Assembly (NCBI GenBank): GCA_000507305.1
Contig: DF239884.1
Location: forward strand, 60,269 to 124,268
Source: Breviolum minutum Mf 1.05b.01
Lineage: Eukaryota; Sar; Dinophyceae; Suessiales; Symbiodiniaceae
Reading direction: 5' to 3'
DNA: 64,000 bases
Positions 55,251 to 64,000 of the stretch are shown here, one piece after another. Made by a program: the position numbers and the translations under genes. Each line of letters begins with the position of its first letter. Positions within the stretch are counted from its first letter, which is position 1. The notes beneath the pieces were generated by a model. It was given only the letters and a program-made list of their open reading frames with translations, had not been told where the DNA came from and made no database searches.

Positions 55251-57600
55251 GACATTAACATAATTATATCAACATTATCTTACTTGTCAAGCCGCGAAAA
55301 ACTCTGAATAACATTCCGCAAGAGCATATAACACTTCGTCCACATGGAGAAGGAATGAGAAGGAGGTGTTGTTTTGATATCCTTTCTGCCAAAAAGACTT
55401 GAAGGAATATCAGCCACAATTCCTTGCTCTCTGGTCTTTCATTCAGGCATTCCAACAACCACCTTTGACGTGTCACGTGTCATGGCAACGTGGGCAATGT
55501 GCCTCTGCTTTCCTTCGCTGGGCCTCTGCTGCATCCTGCATTGAGACAGTCGCGCCAGTTGACAAACTTTGCGTACAGTCAGTTCCGAAAGACAACACTC
55601 TGCTTATGAGTCAACCTAATAAATACCGAATACGTGAACATACAGACGCAATTCTGATCCTCAGTTGTGCTGATTTCAAGCCACGTTAAAGAACATCTGA
55701 AAGAATATAGAAGATTTGCTTGGTGCATTGCTACCATGAGACTTCCTCCAATCTGGGAGTCTGGGAGTGTCTGAACATTGTGGATGTCAGAAGATAAGAT
55801 GAAAGCTTAAATGCATCACGAGGATATTCTGGATGTGTCTAGATTCATGTGCACCATGTACCAATACCAATACAATGTGAAGCTTTTCCTTTTCAACCAT
55901 TGCGACCATTTGAGCAGTGTTTCCAAATGACATCAACATACATCAACAGTATCTCGCGTGTCAAGACTAGAAAACTCTCAATAAGATTCTGCGAGTGGAT
56001 ATGCCAATTGCCCACATGGAGAAGGAGGTACTGTTTTGATATCCTTGCTACCAGAATGACTTGAAGGTATATTAGCCACAATTCCTTGCTCTCTGGTCTT
56101 TCATTCAGGCATTCCAACAACCACCTTTGACGTGTCACGTGTCATAGCGACGTGCCTCTTCTGCTTTCCTTCGCTGGGCCTCTGCAGCATCCTGCATTGA
56201 GACAGTCGCACCAGTTGACAAACTTTGCGTACCGTCAGTTGCGAAGGACAACAATCTGCTTATGAGTCAACCTAATATAATACCGAATACATGAACATAC
56301 ACACACACACAATTCTCATTCTCATTATTACCTTCTGCCACTGTTGCCGTTGGGGGGTGGCCCAAGTGTAGTAGTCGTGCTGATTCCAAGCTGCACGAAA
56401 AACATATCAGAAAATATATAGAAGATTTGCTTGGTGCATTGCTACCATGAGACTTCCTCCAATCTGGGAGTCTGGGAGTGTCTGAACATTGTGGATGTCA
56501 GAAGACCAGAAGATAAGATGAAAGCTTACATGCATCATGGGGACATTGTGGATGTGTCTAGATTCATGTACACCATGTACCAATACCAATACAATGTGAA
56601 GCTTTTCTTTTTGACCATTATGACCATTTGAGCAGTGTTTCCAAATGACATCAACATACATCAACAGTATCTCGCGTGTCAAGACTAGAAAACTCTCAAT
56701 AAGATTCTGCGAGTGGATATGCCAATTCCCCACATTGAGAAGGAGGTACTGTTTTGATACCCTTGCTACCAGAATGACTTGAAGGTATATTAGCCACAAT
56801 TCCTTCCTCTCTGGTCTTTCATTCAGGCATTCCAACAACCACCTTTGACGTGTCACGTGTCATGGCAACGTGCCTCTGCTTTCCTTCGCTTGGCCTCTGC
56901 TTCTTCCTGCATTGAGACAGTTGAACTAATTGACAAACTTTGCTTACAGTCAGCTCCGAAAGACACTCTGCTTATGAGTCAACTGAACATATACTGAATA
57001 CCTGAACATACACACAAACAAGTTCTCATCCTTGTCATTCACCTTCTGCTTGTGCAGTTGGGGGTGGCCCAAATGTATAGGTCGTGCTGATTTCAAGTTA
57101 CGTAAAAAAATGAGCAAAGAATATAGAAGATTTGCTTGGTGCATTGCTACCATGAGACTCTCCAATCTGCAAGTCTGGCAGTATCTGAACATTGTGGATG
57201 TCGGGAGACAAGATAAAAGCATATTTGCATCATGGGGACATTGTGTCATGGCAACGTGCCTCTGCTTTCCTTCGCTTGGCCTCTGCTTCTTCCTGCATTG
57301 AGACAGTTGAACTAATTGACAAACTTTGCTTACAGTCAGCTCCGAAAGACACTCTGCTTATGAGTCAACTTAACATATTATACCGAATCCCTGAACATAC
57401 ACACAAACAAGTTCTCATCCTTGTCATTCACCTTCTGCTTGTGCAGTTGGGGGTGGCCCAAATGTATCAGTCGTGCTGATTTCAAGTTACGAAAAAAAAT
57501 GAGCAAAGAATATAGAAGATTTGCTTGGTGCATTGCTACCATGAGACTCTCCAATCTGCAAGTCTGGCAGTATCTGAACATTGTGGATGTCAGTATATGA

Positions 57601-57960
57601 AAAGAAATGCATAACGCGCCAATAGATTTATATATATATATCCACACGTATTTAAGCACGGCAGTAGGTAAGTAAGCATTTATGTTTCTTAATATATCAT
57701 ATATCAAATATCAATGAATGTATGTGTGCATGGACGCATGCATGCATGAATGTATGTGAAGACACGAGGCATGCAATCAAACATGCATTATATGTAGAAT
57801 ACCGAGCCGTGTAATAATGATGTATGTAGATTATAGGATATTAGGTGTGAAATTACAAAATACTTGTAGGATATTAGGATATTCTATGTGAAATTACAGA
57901 ATACTTACAACATTAAAAAAAACACTCAATCACGACAGTCAAAAAACCTTGCGAAATCTC
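57601..57960. other. AT-rich stretch
   Basis: atgcatgcatgaatgtatgt-type simple sequence at 57720-57790, and the string 'taggatatta' three times near 57835-57870. No gene. Confidence 0.4.
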
Positions 57961-57964
57961 GTTT

Positions 57965-58075
57965 CCTTTCAGTACCTTTGATCCCCCGACCGCCTGCTGC
58001 ATTTTCTCAGCCTTCTGGGCCTCAAGGATAGCCTGTTCTCGCTCAGCCTTCTCAGCCTTTCGTGAGGGGTTGTTT
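57965..58075 (-). CDS. Lys/Glu-rich exon
   Basis: Encodes NNPSRKAEKAEREQAILEAQ then KAEKMQQAVGGSKVLKGN. Coiled-coil-like composition. Similar to the exons at 26.6-28.8 kb and to array exon Y, so it may be the exon just upstream of the array in the same transcript. Confidence 0.55.
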
Positions 58076-58204
58076 GTTAAGCTCGAATATCTTCTTAAAA
58101 ACTGTCGAAATAATTCAGTTGGTTTGTTCTTTTTGATGTATAAATATACATCTATGTTGTTGTATGGAAAACAGTAAATATATACACGTATATATGGCAT
58201 GTAT

Positions 58205-59515
58205 ATATATATATTATGTATGTTACATGTAGAAAATGTTGAAAATCATCTCCATATACCCAGCATAAAACAGTTAACGTAAATTTAAATTCATGTTTCA
58301 TCCATCAAACTTGACTGTCAGCTATCATTCAACCGTTGGGAAGGTCACTGTCCAGGACATCTTCACAAATCAGAAAGTGTTTGTACATCTTCCTTTCAAA
58401 CAAGTTTATATATGATATATATATATATAAATAAAAATAAATATATAATAATAATAATAAAAATATATATTGCTATGTAGTTTGAACACATAAGTAGAAC
58501 ATAATTCATATTCATAATACACTTTGAAACATGTGCTACCTTCTGTCCTTCTGGCTATCAAGCACAAACGCGGTTTACATGCTGTATTATGGTGGTATAC
58601 ACCGTATCGATTTTGTGTGAACGTGGACAACTTCTACAACTACTAATTGAGCAAGTGTCTATGTTTTTAGCTTCCATCTTCCATACCGTATCTTCGTTGG
58701 AAATGCAGATTTGCGGGGCTAGTGCTGCCAAGTAAACAACAAGTGCTTGGGTCCTATCAAATCAACTGAAGCAATATATCCATCGGACGTCTAGGATGTT
58801 TGCCTTCAAGTTAGCTGTCATCATGCATCATTGTTTCGTGAATGATGTAAACACAAAACTAAATCATAGTGCAAACATCCACAGAGTGGGGTATTTTTTT
58901 GAAACGGATGTATATCATTATATTAAGTCCCATCAATCCCAGTTGTACGTGTTGGTTAGAAGTTTTCAATCTGTCTCACCTTCACAAAAAAAAGCACGGG
59001 TGTTTTAGGATGGCCTCATGTGACAGTGCTTTTGTCAACTTGGATCGAAGCTCCGTGTCGTCCTCCTAACAAGGCCGAATAGATAAGCAAAGATTCCCTG
59101 GAATGGAGTAGCAACGAAATTGTCTACCTTCTAGTAAACTAACATGGCAACACAAACTGTACCTTTTGAAGGCTTCCCTAAAACTAGCTTTTTGCTCCCC
59201 TGAAAATAGGCCGAAACCCAAAAGGAAGGCCTCATCTTCCAGTGACCCAGTGTTTCAGGTGCTATGTTAGAATCTCCTACTGAAAATGGAGGATTTCTAG
59301 CTTGCCATGTTAGTTCGCCAGGGGTTTATCCAACAATGCAGCAGTCACAAATTCAGATCGAGGATCGGCTGAAAATGCCAAAAGTGCCATAAAGTGATGT
59401 GCAATAAGCCTACTATGTATTAATGCATTTGTTCACGTCTTTTCATTTATCTTCTAGATATTTCACTTCAAAACCTGCTATTTTATTTCAGTTCCTTTCC
59501 CCCTTCAGTCCATGT
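58205..59515. other. Stretch without a supported gene
   Basis: AT-rich with (ta)n and (taa)n near 58410-58465. Possible short frames only. Confidence 0.35.
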
Positions 59516-59524
59516 TTCATTCCC

Positions 59525-59636
59525 CGGTAAGAAATCCCTGATGAGTCAACTCCTTCTCGCGATCTGAAGATCTGTCGACTGATTTGTCATCTGATTCTGA
59601 TTCACTCTCCGAAGAATCAGCGTCAGAGTCAGAGAC
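59525..59636 (-). CDS. Acidic Ser/Glu exon
   Basis: Acceptor tccttgcag|G at 59636. Encodes VSDSDADSSESESESDDKSV then DRSSDREKELTHQGFLTGE. Typical acidic, phospho-acceptor-rich disordered segment. Confidence 0.55.
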
Positions 59637-59755
59637 CTGCAAGGAAACATCTGAAAGGGTTTTGAAAAAATAGTTGAACTTGGGGTTGCATTTGTATTCA
59701 CTATGCATGTATGGATGATATGAATTGATGTGATATAAATAATATATATATATAC

Positions 59756-60082
59756 CGAAATCGGGAACACACCCAATATGATCTTGGACATGGTTTCAGT
59801 GCAAAGTTTTCAAAGGGCAAAGAAGTCTCATGTGATTTCTGAACAACCCTATCTAGCACCATCTTGGAGAAGGATATGAACTCCAAATTAAGTGTGAAAG
59901 GTAATAAACCTTGAATTTTTGGGGAGGTCCATGTCACGACTGGAAAAGTGGGGGTTGTAACATCTGCTACATGCAATGTGAAGCTCACTTGCGACACCAG
60001 AAAGGCGACATCATTCGTGAAATCTATGGATGGGAAGAAACAACAAGTCTTATAATTCACATTTCTGAGCTCGGCAATATGC
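59756..60082 (-). CDS. Globular exon of an unknown protein
   Basis: Likely acceptor catgttcag| at about 60083 and donor gatttcg|gtatat at 59756. Encodes HIAELRNVNYKTCCFFPSID, TNDVAFLVSQVSFTLHVADV, TPTFPVVTWTSPKIQGLLPF and EFISFSKMVLDRVVQKSHET. Beta-rich, about 108 codons. One of the most protein-like exons on this strand. Not recognised. Confidence 0.6.
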
Positions 60083-60099
60083 TGAACATGATCCAAGAA

Positions 60100-60700
60100 A
60101 GTGAGAAAAAGCACATACGATTAAGGTACCATTTATTGAGTCGCAAGTGGTTCTGTATTATCTGATCCCTACTGTTGGTGAAAGAAATCCTGCACCACCT
60201 GGGATGTATAAAACCCTGTAAATAATGGGATATTTAAACTGGTTAGCCGGATTTCTTCCATCAACCATGCCTCTCTTCTTTGTTGCCCCGGAATCCCCGG
60301 CGAATCAGCTGGAAGAATCACAACATGATTTTCAAGCCCACTAAGCATCTGAAATCTTTGGTCATTTTCAGGCACCAATAAACCCCATTGCAACAGAATA
60401 GAACTCAAAATTGAACCAAAGTTTCCTACTGTTTATGGAAGAAATCCTGCACCATCTGATAGGTAGTTTATCCCATTATTTACAGGATTTTGCACATCCC
60501 AGGTGGTTGTTTGTGATTTCTGAACCATCAACAGTATCAAAGGCCACTTCCTACTTCTCATTTCTTCATCCATCAACTTTGATCCTTTCACCGTTTCTCC
60601 GCCTGATAAGGAACCAACGCGCCCTGAAAATTCCCGTTTTGGCGATCGGAACTCGTGTTTCAACTTGGTGCACCCCTACATTGAAGGAACCAAAAGCATA
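60100..60700 (-). CDS. Coding stretch split by two family B elements
   Basis: Minus-strand pieces: about 60690-60537 (HEFRSPKREFSGRVGSLSGG ... EEMRSRKWPLI), 60428-60269 (GNFGSILSSILLQWGLLVPE, NDQRFQMLSGLENHVVILPA, PGIPGQQRREA) and 60171-60100 (RDQIIQNHLRLNKWYLNR). Elements at 60429-60534 and 60172-60268 separate them. Removing each element leaves one continuous frame (WPLI-GNFG; RREA-RDQI). A second frame in the first piece (VHQVETRVPIAKTGIFRARW ... KVDG-stop) is also open, so the exact reading upstream is uncertain. Confidence 0.55.
60172..60268. mobile_element. Palindromic element family B, copy at 60.2 kb
   Basis: ctgttggtgaaagaaatcct at the left, ggatttcttccatcaaccat at the right, core ccctgtaaataatgggat. 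TA precedes it (60170-60171); the right TA is mutated. Confidence 0.75.
60429..60534. mobile_element. Palindromic element family B, copy at 60.45 kb
   Basis: ctgtttatggaagaaatcct to tgaaccatcaacag, flanked by TA at 60427-8 and 60535-6. The core is in the opposite orientation to the copy at 60.2 kb (tcccattatttacagg). Confidence 0.8.
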
Positions 60701-60701
60701 A

Positions 60702-60916
60702 CTAGTTGGTAGTTGAACCACCCATACGGTTGATGGAAGAAATCCGGCTAACCAGTTGATAGGTAGTTTATCCCATTATGTTCAGGGTTTTATACATCTC
60801 AGGTGGTGCAGGATTTCTTCCATCAACAGTATGATTTGAAAAATAGTAGTCGAAATTGGATCATCTCAACAAGGATCGGAGTTTCAATAACGAAAAATGT
60901 TTCAATCCAGCACCTG
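60702..60916. mobile_element. Family A element carrying a nested family B element
   Basis: Left part ctagttggtagttgaaccac (60702-60724), right part from tgatttgaaaaatagtagtc to tttcaatccagcacctgg (60832-60916). A complete family B copy splits it at 60727-60829 with TA on each side. Without the insert, the family A copy reads straight through. ATAAC flanks the whole on both sides, a possible target duplication. Confidence 0.75.
60727..60829. mobile_element. Palindromic element family B, nested copy
   Basis: cggttgatggaagaaatccg at the left, ggatttcttccatcaacag at the right, TA at 60725-6 and 60830-1. Arms pair over about 20 bases at the ends. Confidence 0.85.
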
Positions 60917-60985
60917 GATAACAATGGATGACTTCTTGAGATTATCTTTCTGCTGGAAGATCTATATTTGGGGAAGGTTTTTGAT
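60917..60985 (-). CDS. Small basic exon next to family A
   Basis: Encodes SKTFPKYRSSSRKIISRSHP-LLS and ends at ccag|gtgctgg, where the donor GT lies inside the terminal repeat of the family A element. Joining to the first base after that element (ctag|ttatgc) gives SSYAFGSFNVGVHQVETRV in phase. Confidence 0.5.
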
Positions 60986-61018
60986 AATAGCTATATCTTT
61001 TCATGGGGACGGACACAT

Positions 61019-61261
61019 TCATGGTTGGTCTTTGTACAGAAATTTTCGCCAGCAAAATTCTTGACGGATTTCTACCCACTCCCAGAAAAAAAATGAGCGA
61101 TTCTCAAGGAGGTTAATCTGGCCTTCTTCATTTTGGTTATACAACTGGGGGTGATTCTGTCGTAGCACAGTCCTGTTGCTGTAATTTCGAAGAGTTTGCT
61201 CGGGATGGGCTGAGAGGGTGTTTAGGGACAGCAAACGACAGTTTAATGCAATACCTGCAAG
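61019..61261 (-). CDS. Exon of an unknown protein
   Basis: Acceptor tttgcttgcag|G at 61261. Encodes IALNCRLLSLNTLSAHPEQT, LRNYSNRTVLRQNHPQLYNQ, NEEGQINLLENRSFFFWEWV and EIRQEFCWRKFLYKDQP, then a stop. A clear protein-like exon with no recognised family. Confidence 0.6.
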   Translation of the reverse strand, partial: LAGIALNCRLLSLNTLSAHPEQTLRNYSNRTVLRQNHPQLYNQNEEGQINLLENRSFFFWEWVEIRQEFCWRKFLYKDQP

Positions 61262-61715
61262 CAAATTGGTGCGCCTCGACCGAGGTATACAAATACATGC
61301 AGCATACGCTTATATAATACCATCAACAAAACATTAAAGAAAAACAATCATTCTACGAGTACATCCTAAGATTCAATGTATAACCTCCAAACACAATCAT
61401 TCTACATCCTGAAATGCAATATAATGTTCTGCAATGTCGTACAATCCCATTGAATTTGGCAGAAGTGAAAGTGGGCTAACCCTATCATACCTATCATAGT
61501 GGGGGCAAAATCTGAGAATAATCCCTGCCGGTCACTGCTCGGAAAGAAGATACACCTGGGGGCCATGAAAACTTCATTAAGCCCTTTTCATCCCTTTTAA
61601 ATATGGAATTCCAAAAGATGAATCTGCGAACACGGAGCGTTCAGGGCGAAGCTATTTTATGACCCTCTATCTTTCAGATATGATACACTCATATGATATG
61701 TATTGATATGTTTCA
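61262..61715. other. Intron-like stretch
   Basis: AT-rich, no exon or element recognised. Confidence 0.35.
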
Positions 61716-61719
61716 GTAT

Positions 61720-62110
61720 TGCATTTGTCCGGCTTTTGAGTGGAAATGACATATTTGAAGAAAATCCCTTTAAATCTCCAGTAACACACCCCAACAACAG
61801 AGTGGAGGGGTGTCAATGAGTTCCGGGACCCAATGAATGGGGCTTCATTTGCTGAAGTTCGGATCTTTAAGGCTTGTATCACACGGTTGATGGTTCAGAA
61901 ATCCGGCTAACCAGTTGAGGGAAAGGTGGTTTATCCCATTCTTTACAAGGTTTTAGCACCATCCAACCGGTGGTTGTTTGTGATTTCTGAACCATCAACA
62001 GTATCATCATATCGCTCCAAGTTCCCCATTTGTCCCTCACTTTGCCTCCTTTGCCTGAGATGTCACGATTGCTGGCTCCTGGGTTCCCAATAGACATTTG
62101 AGGAAATGTC
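61720..62110 (-). CDS. Two exon pieces split by a family B element
   Basis: Upstream piece (about 62110-62004): FLTFPQMSIGNPGASNRDIS, GKGGKVRDKWGTWSDMM. Downstream piece (61876-61760): QALKIRTSANEAPFIGSRNS, LTPLHSVVGVCYWRFKG. Removing 61879-62001 and one TA yields DMMIQALKIR in one frame. Function unknown. Confidence 0.6.
61879..62001. mobile_element. Palindromic element family B, copy at 61.9 kb
   Basis: 123 bp with TA at 61877-8 and 62002-3. Ends tcacacggttgatggttcag and ctgaaccatcaacag; core ggtttatcccattctttaca. Interrupts the exon pair above. Confidence 0.8.
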
Positions 62111-62140
62111 AAAAAACCCCTGTCTCATAGGACAACTCAT

Positions 62141-62236
62141 TAGTTGGTTTCAACCACCCAATTGAAAAATAATAGTGAAATTGGATCAATTCCCCAAGGA
62201 TCGGGGTGAAAATAAAATACTTGAAACCACCACATA
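62141..62236. mobile_element. Palindromic element family A, copy 7
   Basis: tagttggtttcaaccaccca at the left, cttgaaaccaccacatag at the right, core ggatcaattccccaaggatc then ggggtgaaaat, the cleanest match to the family core. Confidence 0.8.
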
Positions 62237-62239
62237 GAT

Positions 62240-62363
62240 AAATCATATCACGCCAAATCGCAAAAATCCATATCTCTCCAATCAAAGAAGGGTTTAATGC
62301 CATAGAAAGAAGAGGTTTGGACCACGGCAAAGGGTATCGTTCTTTTGATAATCTTCTTTTCAT
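62240..62363 (-). CDS. Exon of an unknown protein
   Basis: Encodes KRRLSKERYPLPWSKPLLSM then ALNPSLIGEIWIFAIWRDMI and YL, running into a family A element whose terminal GTGGTGG could act as donor (tctat|gtggtgg). Confidence 0.5.
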
Positions 62364-62566
62364 GTTCCATTGTTGCTTTCGAAGGTGTGATGCAAACGTA
62401 AAACAAAAGCTTTTGAATCTATTTGACTACCTTCTTCAACCTTCAACAAGGCAATTTGACTTCACAAATTGCAAGTTTGAAACATTGAGAAAAATCAAGA
62501 ATCATATTAAGACACCATGGTAAACAAAAATGTTAGTAGTCCTCACAAAATGTTAAGATCTTACAA

Positions 62567-62718
62567 CCATGGCGATATCCAACAAGGACCTTTTGCCTAA
62601 TAAACCACCGAAGCGGTAAACCGCGGTTCGCGCACCGCACCTGCGATTTGACTCTCCGATCTCCATTTTGGAGTTCCATAACAAGGCCAGTAACACCCAT
62701 CTGTGACTTCTCGACATC
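62567..62718 (-). CDS. Exon of an unknown basic protein
   Basis: Acceptor caagactgcag|G at 62718, likely donor atggtt|gtaaga at about 62568. Encodes DVEKSQMGVTGLVMELQNGD, RRVKSQVRCANRGLPLRWFI and RQKVLVGYRHG. Compact and protein-like with good splice sites at both ends. Family not recognised. Confidence 0.6.
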
Positions 62719-62754
62719 CTGCAGTCTTGTTTTTTTGATGATCCCGTGGATCAT

Positions 62755-63230
62755 GCAGGATTTTCTATGAAAGATTCAAGCTCCACAGGGGCATTGTGGA
62801 GCTAGCTAGACATAGAATGGCAAAGAGACTAAGGACAAACATCCTTCCAATTTTGACGAGGAAGACAAGAAATATGGCAACATTGTCCCTCACAATGTGC
62901 GGGGTTCTTTTATCAAATTAGAAAACGTACAGTACGTATGTGTAAATTCACACTTTAGTGCAATACCTGCAAGTTTCATCCATGTCCCCTTTCTGTGTCA
63001 CCTGAGATGGAATCGATCTTGATGCATCCTGTTGGGCCTTAGTTTTTCAATCAAGCCCAACAAACCGAGCCCAACAAATATCCATACGAAAGAACACCAG
63101 GAATTGGTTGAAACATGGGTGTACATCATACATCATGCAACATGCATCATCATGCTACATGCATCATCATGCATCATCATGCATCATCATGCATCATCAT
63201 CATGCATCATCATCATGCATCATCATCATG

Positions 63231-63283
<53 letters not shown>

Positions 63284-63560
63284 ATATCATCATCAATAGC
63301 ATCATCAATATCATCACCACCATCCTTACAATTATTTGTCATCAACATCATTACACTAAATGAGTGCACGTGTAGCCCTTCATCAAAAACCCAGATTGAT
63401 GCAAGGCAAATCATCATCAGTTTCTTGATAGCATACCCTACCATTGGCCCTGCCAGGGAAAAGAATCGATGAAATCATGTAAAACAATAAGGTTGCACAT
63501 GATCTGAACTAGCTATCAAAATTTTGTCCACGTTCTGGTATTTCGGATCTAGAATGGCAA
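62755..63560. other. Intergenic or intron stretch with ATC microsatellite
   Basis: A (catcat)n run with interspersed gcatcatcat units at 63125-63302 makes all frames open with His/Ser/Ile or Asp runs. No gene called. Confidence 0.6.
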
Positions 63561-63645
63561 GAAATCAGCGTTTCAGTACCCATGACTACGTTTCGTGAGT
63601 GTCATCTTTTGGAAGGTTCTAGCAGTTGCACCCTGCTGCTGGTCA

Positions 63646-64000
63646 AGTTGCCTGACATTTGTTGCTGTGATTGAGGATGTCCATGTGCTCTCGGGACAAT
63701 TGCGCTTCATCCTTCTGCTTCTTTTCTTCGCTGTGATGTGACAAAGAAGCAGCTGGTTGCTTGGAAACCATCTGCTGCTGCTGCCGAGACCACTGCATCC
63801 ACTGCATCCACAACGGATAGTATGCCTGATATTTCTGGTGGTCGTGATAGTACCACAACTGCATCTGCTGCGTAAATTGCTGGTACTGTGCATTCATATC
63901 GTTCGAATGGTTTTGTGGAAGGTACTGTGCCGGGGGACCTTGCATCGAATGGTTTTGTGGAAGGTACGGTGCACCCGGCACATGTGGCTGGGTGTTCTGT
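63646..64000 (-). CDS. Gln-rich protein exon, cut by the window edge
   Basis: Open from the right edge to a stop near 63643: QNTQPHVPGAPYLPQNHSMQ, a repeated LPQNHS motif (twice, 48 bases apart), then QYQQFTQQMQLWYYHDHQKY, MQWMQWSRQQQQMVSKQPAA and SEEKKQKDEAQLSREHMDIL. A GC donor is possible after NKCQ. Low-complexity Gln/Met/Tyr/Trp sequence typical of disordered RNA-binding or condensate-forming regions; function unknown. The gene continues to the right. Confidence 0.6.

Larger units (their letters stand above)
49515..57600 (-). repeat. Main tandem exon array, units of roughly 0.5-0.9 kb
   Basis: The landmark aatctgggagtctgggagtg (or a close variant) occurs at 49539, 50055, 51016, 52344, 52991, 53803, 54459, 55750, 56461, 57164 and 57553. 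Other ordered landmarks: ttgacgtgtcacgtgtcatg, cagtcagttccgaaagacaa, tgcttatgagtcaac. On the minus strand each unit carries two small charged exons (below). A single N at 53397 sits where units look collapsed. Open frames of 70-150 codons on both strands repeat from unit to unit. Confidence 0.85.

Noticed and set aside
52290-56856. Minus-strand frames of about 80-150 codons beginning MTRQRWLLECLNERPE, repeated in many array units
   Set aside because: They begin and end at arbitrary points across unit motifs, include what looks like intron sequence, and the composition does not suggest a protein. I kept the shorter charged segments instead, with low confidence.
49515-57600. CRISPR or ribosomal DNA array
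   Set aside because: Units are hundreds of bases and diverged, with no rRNA-like structure and no short repeat-spacer pattern.
63032-63472. His/Ser/Ile-rich frames and a minus-strand poly-Asp frame
   Set aside because: Product of the ATC trinucleotide run.

Overview
The window looks like nuclear DNA of a dinoflagellate, most likely a Symbiodiniaceae-like species. Three things point there: a gene with 22-residue repeats of the FNQSLDNVTWPAGLQSLTFG type, very common in those genomes; many small exons whose acceptors read AG|G and whose donors include GC and apparently GA as well as GT; and two long genes whose protein motifs match large, lineage-expanded dinoflagellate protein families as I remember them. 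No search was run. Exon edges were read by eye and most are approximate. Five runs of N mark assembly gaps.

Layout: 0-1.2 kb holds the end of the minus-strand repeat-protein gene, with one frame break. 1.2-8 kb is almost gene-free and carries tandem repeats and palindromic elements. 8-10.4 kb has scattered minus-strand exons. 10.8-13.2 kb is low-complexity DNA with an assembly gap, three tRNA-like sequences and a TATTGG satellite. 14-30 kb is a loose series of minus-strand exons, many rich in Lys/Glu/Arg and one RS-rich, split by short palindromic elements. 29.4-30.4 kb is a small piece of a tandem array whose main body lies at 49.5-57.6 kb. Between the two parts sits a plus-strand block of about 19 kb with two multi-exon genes in tandem: gene A (31.0-39.9 kb) and gene B (40.3-49.26 kb). 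57.9-64 kb returns to minus-strand exons and ends inside a Gln-rich exon that continues past the window.

The most interesting signals are these. First, families of 95-130 bp palindromic elements with GT/AG-like ends sit in or between exons. For one family with TA-flanked ends, removing the element plus one TA restores an open frame at four places; for a separate 129-bp palindrome, splicing at its ends joins two exons in phase. These look like introner-type DNA elements. Second, the plus-strand two-gene block interrupts a minus-strand tandem exon array, has a 29-bp perfect inverted repeat near its left edge, and encodes proteins of an expanded family. It may be a large mobile unit, though that is inference. 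Third, an 11-bp iterated motif lies exactly between genes A and B.
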